Assembly (NCBI GenBank): GCA_030710605.1
Contig: CP092877.1
Span: forward strand, 45,740,406 to 45,804,405
Direction of reading: 5' to 3'
Origin: Cordylochernes scorpioides
Taxonomy: Eukaryota > Arthropoda > Arachnida > Pseudoscorpiones > Chernetidae
Length of the DNA stretch: 64,000 nt
Position 1 is the stretch's first letter; each line of letters starts with the position of its first letter. Under the pieces are notes generated by a model. The model saw only the letters and a program-made list of their open reading frames with translations, did not search any database and had not been told where the DNA came from. Positions 21,231 to 32,744 of the stretch are shown one piece after another. The translations under genes were made by a program, and so were the position numbers.

Positions 21231-21424
21231 ATAATGTTTTGAAAATTCATTCCTTTCTCCTGATTTCATTTGAAGACATCGATCCTTGGTTTGTCAGGAG
21301 TGTAATATCATTAGAAAGAACCTCAAATGATTTCATAATAAGACAAGCTTTCAACTTCTATTAAAAAAATCCTAAATCTTGAAAACATAACCTTCCAAGA
21401 GACTTTAAATTACAAACAAGTACT

Positions 21425-21540
21425 TATCCTTAGTACACGTAGTACAGGCCATGATAATCATGGTGGGTAGAAATAGGCGACTGATTTTTACTGTAAGTGC
21501 ACCACATGTCTACACATATGAAAGGCAGTTCAACTTAAAC
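21425..21540 (-). repeat. tRNA-derived SINE, family A, 3' fragment
   Basis: CTTAGTACACGTAGTACAGG to GGCAGTTCAACTT matches the last 110 bp of the body inverted. Confidence 0.78.
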
Positions 21541-21614
21541 AATAGTAACTGTCTGTTATCTAACGCTACAGAAAAGTGGACATTCCACTGTCCCAGTGGA
21601 CAGTCCTGGGTTGC

Positions 21615-21722
21615 ATTATTGATGGTGTTGAATTAACGTTTTGTTACTTGATAGGCTGGTTGTCAGGACATGAAAACATGGTCAAATATTTGTGTCAAAT
21701 TAACAAGGTTATTCTGTATATG
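21615..21722 (+). repeat. Fragment of the Tigger/pogo-like element
   Basis: GTTTTGTTACTTGATAGGC to AATTAACAAGGTTATTCTGTA matches the right end of 14664-15753 (about 15650-15755), diverged. Confidence 0.65.
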
Positions 21723-21904
21723 TCAATTCATCGTTCAATATTGACTCATATAACATCCTAAATGTATTTCAAAATATTTAATACTTTTTTGTAATTTAAT
21801 AAACAAACTGAAAGACTATAGTTAAAGAAGGAACTTGAATTATATCAAATGTATCTCATTATGTATCATTTGGTTAATCAAAACAATATGACAGGATAGG
21901 GTAT

Positions 21905-22040
21905 AATGATAAAGCACAATTTGGATTATAGATACAAGAAAATATTTTTGTCTGATAATGGTAACAATGCTCTTACAGAAATGTCACACACTATTAAATT
22001 ATTTGGATTAGGGCTTATTTTATTGTATTTAAGGATAGGG
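21905..22040. repeat. Family C foldback repeat, degraded
   Basis: Begins TGATAAAGCACAATTTGG and keeps TTTGTCTGATAATGGTAAC and GTCACACACTATTAAAT. Confidence 0.6.
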
Positions 22041-23024
22041 TATACTTTGTATGTACAAAAGGTTTTATATGCATTATTTTATTTTATCAGAAAAATATCT
22101 TTATTAAAATAGATTAAAAATGTAATGATTAATGTTATTTGAACGATTTGCGTTTTTACACAATAACGAAATTCCATTCATGTAAATAAATAAAAACTCT
22201 TTTGCTTAATTATTCTTGGTTGAAATATTAATTTTAGATGAAATATTTATATTATTTTATTTTATTTTTTATATTGAAGAAAAACCGGCACTATGCTTTT
22301 TACGTATTAAAAATATTTTTTTCTAAATAATGATATATTTTCGAGTCATTCTAAATTAGAATGTAGAAATCAAATAATTTTTGGACAAACAATAATGCTT
22401 AAAACTTACTATTATTTAAAAATATATATTTAAAATTATTATAACAAAATATCAATTCCTATTAATTAATAATATAAAATAACTTTAACCTAAAAAGAAA
22501 ATAATAATATCACTTAGATGTGGTCAATTTTAATATAATATTCCTTTTCAAAGATTTTTTTCCGATACAATTATAAAAAGTACGCGCGCTCTCCAGAAAC
22601 CTGGGCTTATAACCATTTAAATTAAATTACGATTATTTATATTTTTACAAGTAAAAAATAAATATATTATTTAGTATACCTTATACAAATTCTTAGAAAG
22701 TAATTTTTATTATGAAAACATACAAAAAGAAAGACTGTTTTGTTTCTATTTTATTTTATGCATTTATATATATTTTAAGAAATTCTCTAGAATTTATTAT
22801 TTCAAATTGATGTTTATCATTTATATTATACAATATTTTTTTTTATTATTCCATACCTACTTTGTGACTAAGCTAACCTGGAACAGTCAATAAAAGATAT
22901 TTTAAAATTGTTTTACATTCACCACTAATGAATATTAGTATGACACTTTTAAATATTCAAAATGTATCTTCAAATCATTTATTTAATAATACGCAAATTT
23001 AAATACATTTTTATTCTTTTCATG
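22041..23024. other. AT-rich intergenic stretch, nothing recognised
   Basis: Very AT-rich; no repeat shared with the rest of the window and no coding frame of note. Confidence 0.5.
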
Positions 23025-23028
23025 ATAT

Positions 23029-23388
23029 TGTTGCACCAGGTTGCGGCTTGGCAGACTCTTCAGCCTTGATTCTCTCCTGTGCTGGGTCTTGCATCTTACC
23101 AGAGCGTGTTTCAACCATCCTACAATTTCGTATAAGGGAATAATGAGATAACTCTACTTTAAGTAGCCTCCAGAATAATTTATTTATTTTTCACATCAAA
23201 GAGAGCAGTGAAGTCACACAGTTTACCTAAATACAAATGATGATTCTATAAATACATATATTCTGTTTATAATACATATATTCTGTTTAATAAAATAATT
23301 AAATATAAAATATAATTTTGAATTTAAAATATATGAAAAATAATATTACAAATTAAAATAAAATAGGTTCATTAACCATGATGCAACA
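23029..23388 (-). repeat. 3' LTR of the Gypsy element
   Basis: 360 bp; almost identical to 27908-28266 except single-base changes and a TAAA insertion near 23248. Confidence 0.93.
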
Positions 23389-26300
23389 CTTCCCCCTCTC
23401 CAGAGGTCGTCACGTCCTCGTGAGTTACCTCATCAATTCTCTCAAAATAGGGTTTGAGTCTCGAGACATGGACAATCAATGGGTCTTGGCCAGGATTATC
23501 TTTCGGCTCAATTAAGTAATTTACGTTAGACAGCTTCTTTAATATTCGATAAGGGCCAAAATATTTTCTCAATTGTTTTTCACATTTTCCGATTTTCCTG
23601 ACTGGTGTCCAAACTGCCACTAAATGTCCTGGTTCATAGATTTTCTCATCGTGTTTTTTGTCATAGTTTCTTTTCATTCTTTCCTGAGTCTTCTCTGTGT
23701 TGTTAATGACTACCTGTCTCGTCTCTCTCTCTCTCCTTGCTATTTTATCTAAGTAGTTTTCTATATATTCATAGTAATCGTCCATGTTACTGGTCCATGT
23801 TTTGTAATCGTCCATGTTACTGTCCGTTGGGATATTCTCGTCGTCTAAGAGGGACATGGGTTCCCTTCCAAACAACAGGAAAAATGGAGAGTAGCCTGTG
23901 GTTTCTTGAATCGTGGTATTATACGCATGGGTGATAAAAGGGAGGATTTCGTCCCAGTTCTTCTGGTCTGTGTTCACATACATGCTGATCATATTGACTA
24001 AAGTTCTATTTAGCCGTTCCGTAGTCCGTTAGTCTGGGGGTGGTAGCTCGTTGTGAAGCAGTGTTTAACATTGCACATTTTCATTACCTCCTTCATCAAA
24101 TTGCTAGTGAATTGTGAACCTCTATCGCTAATAAGAAATCTTGGGGCCGTGACGTAAAATAATATGTTCCATTAAAATGTAGAGACTTCTTTCACGGTTG
24201 CTTCTGATACTGCCTTTGTTTCAGCATACTTGGTATAATAATCAGTCAACACAATTATCCACTTCCTTCTTCTTTTCGTTGATGGCAAGGGGCCAACAAA
24301 GTCAATTCCGATTCTTTCAAAAGGGTAGTTAGCTGGGGGAATAGGTTGTAAAAGTCCAGAAGGCAAGTGATTTGAACCTTTCCGACTTTGGCAAAGGTGG
24401 CACGTCTTTACAAATTCTGAAACATCTTTCAACATGAAAGGCCAATAGTATTGATTCTTCAATCGGTAAATGGTTCTGGCGACGCCCAGATGGCCATTCA
24501 GCATATGGTTGTGGTATTCACTCATGATTTCCTTTCTTCTCTTCTTTGGCACTACCAGAGACACCCATTTTTCTTTTTGAAGTTCTGTGTAATTGAACGC
24601 TTGTTTGCACTAAGGTTCTCCTTAATATTCTCAATAAAATCATCCTTTTCGTCTATTATTTGATTCAGAAATAGTCTTTCATAATCTTGGTCCCATTCGT
24701 TTTCCGGTAAGGGTCCTCTAGATAGACCATCAGCGTCCAGATGTTTTTTACCCGATTTGTGTATAATTTCGAAATTATATTCCTGAATCTTCAGTGCCCA
24801 TCGTGTTAATCGGCCGGTAGGATCTTTCAGATTCTTAAGCCAGCATATTGCGTGATGATCAGTTACGATTTTGAAGTGCCTTCCATATAGGTAGGGGCGT
24901 AACTTGGACATTGACCACACAACAGCTAGACATTATTTTTCGGTAGTCGAATAATTTTGCTCAGGTTTGCTCAGTGTTCGACTTAAATATGAGATCACCT
25001 TTTCTTTATCGCCGAACTTTTGGACTAATGTTGCACCCAGGCCGATGTTAGATGCGTCAGTATGAATGTAAGTAATTGCATTCGGATCAAATTGCCCTAA
25101 GATTGGGGGATTTATCAATGCTACTTTAAGGGTTTGAAATGCTTTTTCTTGATTTTCTGTCCAGGTAAAAGGTACATTATTTTTTATAAGACTGGTTAAT
25201 GGATCGGCAATTTTTGAAAAACCTTCGATAAATTTTCTATAATATGAGCACATTCCTAAAAATGATTGAACTTCTTTTATCTTTTTGGGCCGAGGAAAAT
25301 CTCTAATAGCCTTGATATTATGCTCCGCTGGTTTTATACCACGTTGATTATTTATATGGCCAAGAATCTCCAGTTCTTCGAAAGCAAATTGGCATTTTTG
25401 TTGTTCAATTTTAAATTAGCCTCGCGAAAACATCTTAAAACAGCTTCTATTCTTTTGAGATGTGTTGAAAATCCGAGCTATAAATGATTACGTCATCTAG
25501 ATAACATAAGAAAATTTGCCATCTAAGATTACCAAGCATATTTTCCATGTTCCTCTTAAATGTAGCAGGGGGCATTGCATAGACCAAAGGGCATTACTTT
25601 GAACTCATATAGGCCATGTGCTCTAGTGAAGGCTGTCTTTTCTTTATCTTTCTCCTCAACCTCTACTTGCCAATATCCTGATTTAAGGTCAATTGCTGAA
25701 AAGTATTTGGATCCTTGAAGTGTATCTAATACTTCATCAATTCTGGGAATTGGGTAAACATCCTTCACTGTTACATCATTCAATTTTCTGTAGTCAACGC
25801 AAAATCTGTACTTACCATCTCGCTTCTTGACCAAGATTACAGGGAAGGACCATGGACTCGAGGATGGTCTAATTATGCCGTCTCTGAGCATTTCATCAAT
25901 TTGCTCTTTTATGATTTCTCGCTCTTTCGCGCTCACCCTATACTGCTTGTGTTTGATCGGTTTCGCGCCTTCTGTATCAATCCGAGGTTTCGCTAAGTTG
26001 GATCTTCCTAATCCCGACGAAAACAAATCCGCGTACTTTTCCAAAACTTGTTTCAATTGCTCCTTTTCCTTATATGATAAATTTTCGTTTATCTGAAATT
26101 GGGGTTCTTCATGCTCTTTTTGTTCACTTTCTTCTATAAGATTCACTTCGGCTGGCTGGCTTCCAAAGCACAATGTTTGGTTTTTTAATATTTTTAATGG
26201 TCGAGGGTAAGGGTTTGTTATCCAGATATATGTTTCCTTATTCACAACATTTATTAAGCTTCTCGCTAGTCGAAGTCCATTTGTTTGAAACATTTTATGG

Positions 26301-26776
26301 TTCTCCTCGATGATGTATTCGCCATCCTCTGCTTCTACAAATGCATTCATCAATTTAATAGAAAGTTCTGGTATAATGGCATCCTTTGCACTTTTTATTT
26401 TCTTCTGTTGATATTTGATTACGTCACGATTTTCTGTCAAGTCATATTTGATTATTTCACGCTGACAATCAATTTTTGCGTTCATTTTCTTAAGAAAATC
26501 TCGTCCAAGTATAAATATTCGCAAATGTGTTCTCATTATCACAAATTGATGTGTAATTGTTTTGTCATCAAATTTTATATTTAAAATAATATTTCCTACG
26601 ATATCTAATTCTTTGCCATCGGGTCCGGAGCACATTTTATCGGGATTTATTATTTCAAGACCTGTGTTAAGAGCTGTACTAAGGTCGACCACTGAAAGAT
26701 CGGCGCCTGTATCAATCAAAGCTTCGCAGATACCGATTCTACCCAAGTTAATGTTCATTTTATATCTGGGGTCCAA
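23372..26776 (-). pseudogene. Gypsy Pol: protease, RT, RNase H, integrase
   Basis: From the right: protease with ALIDTGADLSVVD near 26700; RT with the DYRKLN, SAIDLKSGYWQ and MPFGLCNAP blocks, frameshifted just after NAP near 25560, the YLDD catalytic motif at 25492-25503; RNase H (THTD-type TDASNIGLGATLVQ near 25040, TDHHAICWL near 24850); integrase zinc-binding HHCC region (CHLCQSRKG) and start of the DDE core (IDFVGPLP) near 24300, a stop and frameshift near 24170 to 23990, then the C-terminal integrase part (VAVWTPVRKIGK, GPYRILKKL, VHVSRLKPY) ending at 23372 inside the 3' LTR edge. At least five frame breaks make this copy inactive. The C-terminus reads like the mdg1/412-to-Mag group of arthropod Gypsy, not certain. 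Confidence 0.9.
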
Positions 26777-26832
26777 CTTTTTAATTCCATTTATGGTCGA
26801 CTTGCTTTGATTGACGGACTCAGGCGCGATGC

Positions 26833-27997
26833 TTAGTTTAAATCTTCTAATGCGGCATATCTATTCCTTGTAGGGATACCAGAGTACATGCTATTACTTA
26901 CGTCAGCGTAGAGCAGAGGTCTCGACTTCTCAGTTCCATTATCCATTCGGATTTCTTCTTCGACCTTGTATTGTGTAACTATGGGGTCCTCTTCCACAAT
27001 TCTTACAAACCTGACTCTGCAATACCGCGCTACATGTCCTGGCTTGTTACACTTGAAACATATTGGTCTCCCGTCTTCTGTCCTATTCCTGTTTGAATTT
27101 GGACTCTTATTGTATGTTTTACTTGGGTAAACCGGTTTTGGCTCAGGATTGGGAGTGTAAGATCGTCTAGGGGCAGATACCTGGGGCAGAGGCTTGTTCT
27201 GGTAGTACCTCGGAGTGGGGGCCTGGGGCTTGGAGGTGTTCTGGTAGTACCTCGGAGCGGGGGGCCTGGGGCTTGGAGGTGTCCTGGTATGGTCTTCTGA
27301 ACGATGGAGCGTTCTTCCATTGCTCTTGATGATGGGGACGAGGAGAGCGTGGTCCATTATGAAGAGCTTTTGATTTTTCCACACGTTCTTGGTAATTATT
27401 TTCGAACAAATCCAGCTTTTTACAAATTTCAAGAAGTTCATTGGTATTTTTAGGAGGGTTTAGGTGAAGGGCAAAAGAGTATTCTTTCTTTAACCCTCCA
27501 ATAACCCAGTTTATTTTAGTCTCTTCTTCCATTTGGGGGTCGACCTTGTTGCACAGTACAAGGATATCTTCTGCGAACCTGATTGCAGGTTCATTCCACT
27601 GTTGCATCCTGTTTAATCTCATCCTCATTTCTTCTTTGTTGGCGTCTGAGGCAAAATCCTCAATTAGGCGGCTCTTGAAATTTTCCCAGCTGGTGAAACT
27701 TATCTTGTGTAGGTTCAGCCAGGTTTTGGCGCTACCAATCATATTCATGGCAGCATACCGGGAGATATTGTAGTCTGCCCAATGGTACAGGAAGCCAATT
27801 TCTTCAAGAGATTCAATCCATGGGCGAGGGTCTTCTGTTCCATCATACTTGGGGATGTCGATGTTGGGATTCAGGACAACTGGGTCGGAACTAGTATCTC
27901 TACCAATTGTTGCACCAGGTTGCGGCTTGGCAGACTCTTCAGCCTTTATTCTCTCCTGTGCTGGGTCTTGCATCTTACCAGAGCGTGTTTCAACCAT
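26833..27997 (-). pseudogene. Gypsy Gag with start codon inside the 5' LTR
   Basis: The frame opens with ATG at 27997 inside the 5' LTR, codes for about 30 residues there (METRSGKMQ-type start: MVETRSGKMQDPAQERI) and crosses the LTR end into the capsid-like gag (WIESLEEIGF, KTWLNLHKISF, RLNRMQQW). It then enters a short tandem repeat of proline-rich PRYYQN-type motifs at about 27170-27290, where a one-base shift splits the frame; the downstream frame carries one CCHC zinc knuckle (CFKCNKPGHVARYC) near 27030-27070 and ends at 26833, 57 bp before the protease frame. Gag forms the particle and binds element RNA. Starting Gag within the LTR is unusual for Gypsy. Confidence 0.85.
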
Positions 27998-28266
27998 CCT
28001 ACAATTTCGTATAAGGGAATAATGAGATAACTCTACGTTAAGTAGCCTCCAGAATAATTTTTTTATTTTTCACATCAAAGAGAGCAGTGAAGTCACACAG
28101 TTTACCTAAATACAAATGATGATTCTATAATACATATATTCTGTTTATAATACATATATTCTGTTTAATAAAATAATTAAATATAAAATATAATTTTAAA
28201 TTTAAAATATATGAAAAATAATATTACAAATTAAAATAAAATAGGTTCATTAGCCATGATGCAACA
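27908..28266 (-). repeat. 5' LTR of the Gypsy element
   Basis: 359 bp, carries the Gag start codon. The two bases after it on the minus strand are AT followed by TGGTAGAGAT, a possible primer site whose tRNA was not identified. Confidence 0.93.
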
Positions 28267-28339
28267 ATATATAACTATGCCTTTTATTACTTATGATTTA
28301 AATATGGATTGCTCCATTTCAAAAAAAAAAATATATATA

Positions 28340-28745
28340 TATATATATTAAAAATAAAGAAGGCATCTCCTGACCACGAGCACATGTGCTTTTTAGATGG
28401 CAGAGCGCCATCTAGTGGATAAAGAATAAACTAAACGTTTATTTAGCTTGCTCCGTGATATTTGGCCAACCCAATTTCTTGATAAATCAAAAAAAGCCAT
28501 CCACGAACGCGTTTCGCGCTGTTGGCGCTCGTCAGCGTGGAGAAGGCTGTAACCACTGCGACCAAAAAGATTTTTTGGTCCCAATGGCTTCCCGAAAAAT
28601 CAAGAAATGGGTATTTAAGGCCAAATTTGCGTAAAGACGCTTAACACATGAATGCTTAACACTAGATGGCGCTCTGCCATCTAAAAAGCACATGTGCTCG
28701 TGGTCAGGAGATGCCTTCTTTATTTTAATATCAACACCTGACCCA
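28340..28745. repeat. Hammerhead repeat unit with inverted outer ends
   Basis: AAATAAAGAAGGCATCTCCT through GGCAGAGCGCCATCTAG at the left is repeated inverted at the right (CTAGATGGCGCTCTGCC to TTCTTTATTTT), about 62-bp arms. Between them is one family unit including a ribozyme motif. It lies directly outside the palindromic complex, whose other side (45133-45197) carries the same end. Confidence 0.8.
28501..28540 (-). ncRNA. Type I hammerhead ribozyme motif
   Basis: Minus strand: CCACG, CTGACGA, stem II GCGC/GCGC with loop CAACA, GAAA, ACGCGT, T, CGTGG. All core bases are present; the cleavage nucleotide is T rather than the more usual C. Confidence 0.82.
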
Positions 28746-28772
28746 CTTATCTTTTATTTTTTTCTATTATTT

Positions 28773-28774
<2 letters not shown>

Positions 28775-28821
<47 letters not shown>
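28775..28821. repeat. (AT)n microsatellite at outer end of the foldback
   Basis: Uninterrupted AT dinucleotides. It borders the left arm of the palindrome and replaces about 130 bp found at the other arm's end. Confidence 0.85.
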
Positions 28822-28822
<1 letters not shown>

Positions 28823-30420
28823 AATAGTTATTTAATTTTATAGTCCAGTTTTGTATTAAGATTATCTTCACTATTATGATCATTTAAATTCAAATTATAA
28901 AATTTGTAAAATGTTATTAATTTGTAGATAGAGAGAGAAAAAAAAATCCTTTACTTCTAATACATCATCAAGTTAATTATATATTTATAATTAATAACAA
29001 TAAAAATTAACAACGTAACGTCTTTTGCATCGGCTTTTACACGTCATTTAGACATACTCTAATCCTATATATAGAATAATCGAAGTGAGAATATATATAA
29101 TAGTTAGAAAAAAGAGAGAAAGACAGAACCATGCACTTTTAATCAAACTAATAATAAGGGAAAAAAAAGTTTTGTAAAGAAGGTAGATAAGATTGTTAGT
29201 ATATATATATATATATTTTTATAATTTTATATTTTATCCTTTTTTTTTTTTTTTTTAAGATTTTTAAAGTTTTTTTTATTTTATAATATGATTATAAATA
29301 GTTGTATTTTAGTAATATATCTATAGTATGAATTAACATTTGTTATAAGTTTGGATATTATGTTTTGAAACCCTAATGGTAGACCAGACATACACAAAAA
29401 ACTTTGAATTGAAATAAATTGGAAAAAGAGATCTGCTGGACCGGGGATCTTCAGATAAAAGCCCAACGACATTTCACCCCTTCTTTATTATGTCATAGAT
29501 CTCTTTTAAACCGGATTTTATGTGTTAATATTAAGTTGTTTCAGTGAAATATTTTAAATGAACACTGAAACAACTTAATATTAACACATAAAATCCGGTT
29601 TAAAAGAGATCTATGACATAATAAAGAAGGGGTGAAATGTCGTTGGGCTTTTATCTGAAGATCCCCGGTCCAGCAGATCTCTTTTTCCAATTTATTTCAA
29701 TTTAAAGTTTTTTGTGTATGTCTGGTCTACCATTAGGGTTTCAAAACATAATATCCAAACATATAACAAAAGTTAATTCATACTATAGATATATTACTAA
29801 ATACAACTATTTATAATCATATTATAAAATAAAAAAAACCTTTAAAAATCTTAAAAAAAAAAAAAGGATAAAATACAAATTATAAATATATATATATATA
29901 TACTAACAATCTTATCTACCTTCTTTACAAAACTTTTTTTCCCCTTATTATTAGTTTGATTAAAAGTGCATGGTTCTGTCTTTCTCTCTTTTTTCTAACT
30001 ATTATATATATTCTCACTTCGATTATTCTATATATAGGATTAGAGTATGTCTAAATGACGTGTAAAAGCCGATGCAAAAGACGTTACTTTGTTAATTTTT
30101 ATTGTTATTAATTATAAATATATAATTAACTTGATGATGTATTAGAAGTAAAGGATTTTTTTTTTCTCTCTCTATCTACAAATTAATAACATTTTACAAA
30201 TTTTATAATTTGAATTTAAATGATCATAATAGTGAAGATAATCTTAATACAAAACTGGACTATAAAATTAAATAACTATTTATTATTATAATTAATTTAG
30301 ATTTAGCTTGCTAATCTAATCAAATCTAATTGATATAAGTTATCATTATTATCAGTTTGCTCCTTAAGTTTTAAAAGTAGAATCACTGTTATAATTTTGT
30401 TATATAGTTTCTACACTATA
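28820..30420. mobile_element. Foldback element: near-perfect 1.5-kb palindrome
   Basis: 28820-29550 and 29560-30290 are inverted copies, centred near 29557 with a spacer of about 16 bp; the right arm continues 130 bp further to (TA)n at 30420. The arms match the outermost 0.8 kb of the larger palindrome at 30425-45130. It therefore looks like an internal-deletion derivative of it. Non-coding, very AT-rich; long T and AT tracts. Confidence 0.85.
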
Positions 30421-31667
30421 TATATATATATATATTATAAAAATAAATAGTTGTTTAGTTTTATAGTTTAGTTTTGTATTAAAATTATCTTTATTTCTTT
30501 GATTATTTAAATTCGAATTATAAAATTTGTAAATTGTTATTATTTAATAGAGAGAGAGAAAAATTTTTTTTTTTTACTTCTTACACATCATCCATATATA
30601 TTTATAATTAATAACAATAAAATTTAACAACGTAACGTCTTTTGCAGTCGGCTTTTAGACGTCATTTAGACATACTCTAATTTGTATATAGAATAATAGA
30701 AGTGAGAATATATTTAATAGTATAAATTTTAGTAGTTATATATATAGAGAGAAAAGAGAGAAAGACAGAACCATGCACTTTTATTCAAACTAATAATAAG
30801 AAAAAAAATTTGTAAGGAAGGTAGATAAGATTGTTAGTATATATATATATTTTTTTATAATTTTATATTTTATCCTTTTTTTTATATGATTTTTTGTTTT
30901 TTTTATTTTATAATATGAATATATCTAGTTGTATTTAATAATAAATCTATAATATGAATTAACTTTTGTTATAAGTTTGGTTATTATGTTTTGAAACCCT
31001 AATGGTAGACCAGACATATACAAAAAAAATTTAAAATGAATTGATTATTGGAAAGAGAGAGATCTGCTGGACCGGAGATTTTCAAATAGAAACCCATCGA
31101 CATTTCACTCCTGCTCTATTATGTCATAGATCTCTCTTAGACCGGATTTTATGTGTTAATATTAAGTTGTTTTAGTGAAACATTTATATGCACAGATTTA
31201 ACAAATACAAGTGTTAAGAAATTCTAACTGTAACCTACCTTGTCTGTGACGCCTTCTTCTGTAAACAGCTATTTCTGGCTGACATCTGTTGGGGGGGACA
31301 CATGTTCGTCCCTTCAAAATTAGACTGCTTTCTTAGAAATTCCAGAACAATAAGACAACTAAAGAAGAGGGAAAATAGTTAAGGGAAGAAAGCTAAACTT
31401 TATAATCTTTACAGTTAGTTATATTAATATAACTGATTCAAACATTATTTATCTTTCAATATTCCTTTAAAAAGGCAAATTATTAGATGATTAATAAAGC
31501 TATCAATTTTGAAAATGCATTTTTATTTAATTTCCATTTTCCTCCCCAGAAATTGGAGATTAAATAAAATGAATTCTATACAATTATACTTTAAAAATCC
31601 TGTGAAAAATCTTCAAATTAGTTATATAATTTAAGTTTAATTAACTGTTAAAGATTATAAATTTGTA

Positions 31668-32520
31668 TTAGTTATTATTGAGAGAGAAATTATAAAAAGT
31701 TGATTTAATAAATGGATACTTCCATTTATTTTTTTTAAAGTATTTTATAATTGATATACTGTTGAAATATTTTACTTGTCTAATACTAAATTTGTTTTTA
31801 ATAAATTCCATTTTTAAATTTTTAACATCTTCTATGAAATTTTTTAATATATTATTTATTCTATAAAATCTTAGAAACTGACCAAAATATATACCTTTAC
31901 AGCAATTTAATGATATATTAGAATTTATATTACAGTATTTTATAATATTGAAATTATAATTACTTTTTTTATTATAAATTTTAATAGCATTATTTGTAAG
32001 GTTTATATTTAGGTCTAAAAAGTTAACTTTTTTGTTTCTATTAATTTTTTCATTGTTCTTAAGTTTCAAGTATTTAGGATATATTTCCGGTATTATGTTT
32101 TTAAACTGTGGGTTATTAAATATAATAATGTCATCTACAAAACGGAACATTTGCCAATTAACATTATTTTGTAGAAAGTATTCTCTTTCGTACCAGAATA
32201 GTATTAGATTGGCTAATAAAGGACTTGATGAAGTTCCCATGGGAACGCCTTCTGATTGAATATAAATTTTATTTTTAAATTCTATATAATTAAAATTTAA
32301 AAATGTTTCAGTAGAGTTTTTGCTGTTTTAAGATCTAATTTAATTGTTTTATATTTGTTATGAATAATTTTAATGTAGAAAGTTTTGTCATTAAAGAATT
32401 CGTTAAATAAATTGGTTATTTTATTATTTAGATCTCTTAAATTTATTTTAGAATATAGGTCCTCAAAATCAAATGTGTGTACTGTTTCAGTGTTTGTCCA
32501 ATTGTTCATTAAATAGTTAA
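31668..32520 (-). pseudogene. Reverse transcriptase, left-arm copy (C-terminal half)
   Basis: Two frames on the minus strand: 32509-32297 (WTNTETVHTFDFEDLYSKI) and 32240-31668. The second holds the RT palm blocks MGTSSSPLLANL and FRFVDDII (catalytic DD) followed by the thumb-like FLDLNINL and an RQVKYF tail. This is the RT type, widespread in invertebrate genomes, whose palm reads MGTN-APLLADLFL and Y/F-x-DD; it is not LINE, Copia, Gypsy or BEL. It may belong to or near the Penelope-like radiation, but no GIY-YIG nuclease is seen. The frame is broken between 32297 and 32240, and the 5' half is displaced to 37435-38600 by the repeat array. Confidence 0.8.
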
Positions 32521-32703
32521 TGATTTTTTATTTGAGTCGATAAATTTATAATTATATAAAAAATGGCATATCCTGACCAGGAGCACATGTGCTTTACAGA
32601 AGGCAGAGCGCCATCTGGTGGAACAGAAATCAACTAAACATTGATTTAGCCTGTTCCCTGATATTTGGCCAACCCAATTTCTTGATAAATCAAGAAAAGC
32701 CAT

Positions 32704-32744
32704 CCACGAACGCGTTTCGCGCTTTTTGGCGCTCGTCAGCGTGG
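32704..32744 (-). ncRNA. Type I hammerhead ribozyme, left array unit 1 (further left units at 33054, 33405, 33754)
   Basis: Minus strand order: CCACG, CTGACGA, GCGC-CAAAAA-GCGC hairpin, GAAA, ACGCGT, T, CGTGG. Stem I is 5 perfect pairs, stem II 4 perfect pairs, stem III only the palindrome ACGCGT. The cleavage base is T. The unit at 33405-33445 has CATGC in place of CACGC in stem I. Equivalent motifs: 33054-33094, 33405-33445, 33754-33794. Confidence 0.85.

Larger units (their letters stand above)
23025..28270 (-). mobile_element. Full-length Gypsy LTR retrotransposon, 4-bp ATAT duplication
   Basis: LTRs at 23029-23388 and 27908-28266 begin TGTTGCACC and end GATGCAACA on the plus strand (TG...CA on either strand). 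ATAT flanks both sides. All of gag, protease, RT, RNase H and integrase are present in order on the minus strand, but with several frameshifts. A purine tract (minus strand GGAGAGGGGGAAG) abuts the LTR at 23389. The family also left a solo LTR at 62524-62881. Confidence 0.95.

Noticed and set aside
28775-28821. (AT)n runs as replication origin or telomeric sequence
   Set aside because: Simple microsatellites that several elements use as target sites; nothing further supports a special role.
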